From assembly GCA_964228145.1 (NCBI GenBank), contig CAXQZJ010000110.1, positions 1-5,419 of the forward strand: DNA of 5,419 bases. Direction: 5' to 3'. Origin of the DNA: Pseudobowmanella sp964228145. Its GTDB lineage: Bacteria > Pseudomonadota > Gammaproteobacteria > Enterobacterales > Alteromonadaceae. Shown here piece after piece: positions 4,083 through 5,419 of this stretch. The position numbers and the translations under genes are program-made. How positions within the stretch are numbered: position 1 is the first letter of the stretch; each line of letters opens with the position of its first letter. Under the pieces are notes generated by a model. It was given only the letters and a program-made list of their open reading frames with translations, searched no databases and was not told where the DNA came from.

Positions 4083-5419
4083 TGGACATTGCAAGCTGGT
4101 TAAACACCCGGGCGAGGTTACCACAGATGGTCTGGTGCGCGCAGCAGATCAGCGAAAACGAACAAGCTGCCGCAACAGCCTCTGGGCAAACCCTGACGGT
4201 TCTGATGGAGCGTGCCGGCGCCGCGGTTTTTGCGCGTTTGCAGACCAGACTCCCTGCCCCAGCCCATGTTGGTGTTCTTGCCGGTAAAGGTAACAATGGC
4301 GGTGATGCTTTAGTAGTGGCGCGACTAGCCCGCGAGGCAGGGTATCGGGTCAGTCTTTACCTGCCAGCACAACCGCAATCCATGTCCGAGGCGCGCCAAC
4401 ATGCCTGGCAGCGCTGGCAACAAAGTGGTCAACCGGAATCGGTTCCTTTAGCTGCATTAGAAGATTGCGACCTGTTGGTTGATGGCTTACTTGGCAGTGG
4501 TTTTACTCCGCCACTGCGCAATGACATGCAGCAATGGATTGAGAGGATCAATGCCTGGCACAAGCCGCTGATCGCCATTGATGTTCCGTCAGGTGTGTGT
4601 GCAGATTTGACCGATACTCAACATACCGCGGTAATGGCCGACGAATGCGTAAGCTTTATCGCACACAAAATAGCAAACCTGAGCGGGCCAACAACCAACT
4701 TTCGGCGGCATTTGCATCTGGATACTCTGGGATTAGACAGAGTGTTCACCCATTATGCGGGCAAGCCCATTGCGATTACCTACTGCTACGCTGATCTGCC
4801 GCCATTGCCCCGGCGCCGTGCGGCAATGCACAAAGGTGCCGCAGGCAAGTTGTTGTGTGTGGGCAGCAGCAAATCTATGCCGGGGGCCATCAGATTATGC
4901 GCGCAGGCTGCCCTGCGCAGTGGTAGCGGCTATGTCAAAGTGATGTGCGATCCGCGTCATCACCACACCTTGAGTAGCGTCGCACCTGAATTATTGCTGA
5001 GTGATTTTACTGATCTTGATGAAATTAGCTGGTGTAACAGTCTCGCCATCGGCCCGGGGCTCGGTCAGACGGAGACGGCTCAGCAGGTTTTCAAAGCGGC
5101 AGTAAGCTATGCCTGCCAACATGACTTGCCTACTGTGATTGACGCTGATGGTCTGAATTTATTAGCCTCTGGTGCACTTTCGTTGCCCCGTGACTGTGTT
5201 TTAACCCCACATCCCGGCGAAGCTGCCAGATTACTTAATTGTCCGGTCAGCGACATCGAGCAAGACAGACTGGGCGCCGCGACTGCCTTAGCCACAAAGT
5301 TTAAATCTACGGTGGTGTTAAAAGGCGCGGGGAGCCTAGTCGTGACCCCGACGGGTGCCTTTATTTGCCGTGATGGCAATCCGGGCATGGCCAGCGCCGG
5401 TATGGGCGATACCCTAACT
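4073..5419 (+). CDS. nnr: Bifunctional NAD(P)HX epimerase/dehydratase (YjeF), 3' truncated by window
   Basis: The enzyme repairs hydrated NADH and NADPH. The N-terminal YjeF_N domain epimerises R- and S-NAD(P)HX, and the C-terminal ribokinase-like domain dehydrates S-NAD(P)HX using ADP. All 449 codons to the edge are open; about 60-70 more are expected (E. coli 515). Epimerase motifs are GKGNNGGDAL at 71-80, VDGLLGSG at 136-143 and AIDVPSG at 168-174 with the catalytic Asp170. The linker ends LHLDTLGLD at 214-222. Dehydratase motifs are HKGAAGK at 253-259, IGPGLG at 326-331, DADGLNLL at 357-364, TPHPGEAARLL at 378-388, LKGAGS at 416-421 and GNPGMASAGMGD at 435-446 with the catalytic Asp446. 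I prefer the ATG at 4073 because LPQ before MVWCAQQI matches the family (IPHTVWYADDI in E. coli). However, its ribosome site is only GAGAG (4061-4065). ATG 4127, behind GAGG at 4114-4117, is possible. tsaE would be the usual next gene. Confidence 0.95.
   Translation, partial: MRSLDIASWLNTRARLPQMVWCAQQISENEQAAATASGQTLTVLMERAGAAVFARLQTRLPAPAHVGVLAGKGNNGGDALVVARLAREAGYRVSLYLPAQPQSMSEARQHAWQRWQQSGQPESVPLAALEDCDLLVDGLLGSGFTPPLRNDMQQWIERINAWHKPLIAIDVPSGVCADLTDTQHTAVMADECVSFIAHKIANLSGPTTNFRRHLHLDTLGLDRVFTHYAGKPIAITYCYADLPPLPRRRAAMHKGAAGKLLCVGSSKSMPGAIRLCAQAALRSGSGYVKVMCDPRHHHTLSSVAPELLLSDFTDLDEISWCNSLAIGPGLGQTETAQQVFKAAVSYACQHDLPTVIDADGLNLLASGALSLPRDCVLTPHPGEAARLLNCPVSDIEQDRLGAATALATKFKSTVVLKGAGSLVVTPTGAFICRDGNPGMASAGMGDTLT

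Noticed and set aside
5107..5388. 93-codon minus-strand frame opposite nnr
   Set aside because: It is antisense to conserved dehydratase motifs (TPHPGEAARLL, LKGAGS) and resembles no family.
1..5419. Search for a defence system, toxin-antitoxin pair, riboswitch, CRISPR or mobile element
   Set aside because: Nearly all sequence is accounted for by housekeeping genes; no repeats, integrase, transposase, tRNA-like or riboswitch-like structures were seen, so no novel system is claimed.

Overview
This window looks like ordinary core chromosome of a gammaproteobacterium. It carries four complete genes and two genes cut by the window edges, all housekeeping or metabolite-repair functions. The phylum-level call rests on the divergent rsd | nudC-hemE order, which I know from the Escherichia coli chromosome, and on protein motifs very close to the gammaproteobacterial forms of HemE, QueG and YjeF/Nnr. 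The flanks differ from E. coli: a glyoxalase gene lies beside rsd, and queG/nnr follow hemE. The organism is therefore probably not an enterobacterium; I cannot name a genus. Base composition and codon use look uniform by eye, and there are no tRNA or rRNA genes, insertion sequences, CRISPR repeats or transfer signatures.

Layout from left to right. Positions 1-144 (minus) are the first 48 codons of a lactoylglutathione lyase of the long, human/Pseudomonas-like class. Positions 145-253 are a short intergenic gap with two mutually exclusive small hairpins. Positions 254-700 (minus) are rsd/algQ, the anti-sigma-70 regulator. Positions 701-830 are a divergent control region with two back-to-back extended -10 promoter candidates, whose -35 zones overlap. 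Positions 831-1634 (plus) are nudC, NADH/NAD-RNA pyrophosphatase. Positions 1635-1870 hold a clear bidirectional intrinsic terminator, a T-tract-rich stretch and a likely hemE promoter. Positions 1871-2935 (plus) are hemE, which begins with a TTG codon. Positions 2949-4082 (minus) are queG, convergent with hemE across a 13-base gap; the hemE terminator hairpin runs into the end of queG. From 4073 to the right edge (plus) runs the bifunctional NAD(P)HX epimerase/dehydratase gene, 449 codons with no stop in the window. Its likely start codon overlaps the queG start codon head to head.

Functionally, several genes concern cofactor and metabolite repair: NudC cleaves NAD(H) and removes NAD caps from RNA, Nnr repairs hydrated NAD(P)H, and GloA detoxifies methylglyoxal. 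HemE makes coproporphyrinogen III for heme, QueG finishes queuosine in tRNA using cobalamin and Fe-S clusters, and Rsd holds sigma-70 away from core polymerase. They are separate transcription units apart from a possible nudC-hemE read-through, which the terminator between them argues against.

I found no undescribed multi-gene system. The points most worth a second look are organisational: the overlapping divergent promoters of rsd and nudC, the TTG start of hemE, the 10-base head-to-head overlap of queG and nnr, and the terminator placed inside the queG 3' end.
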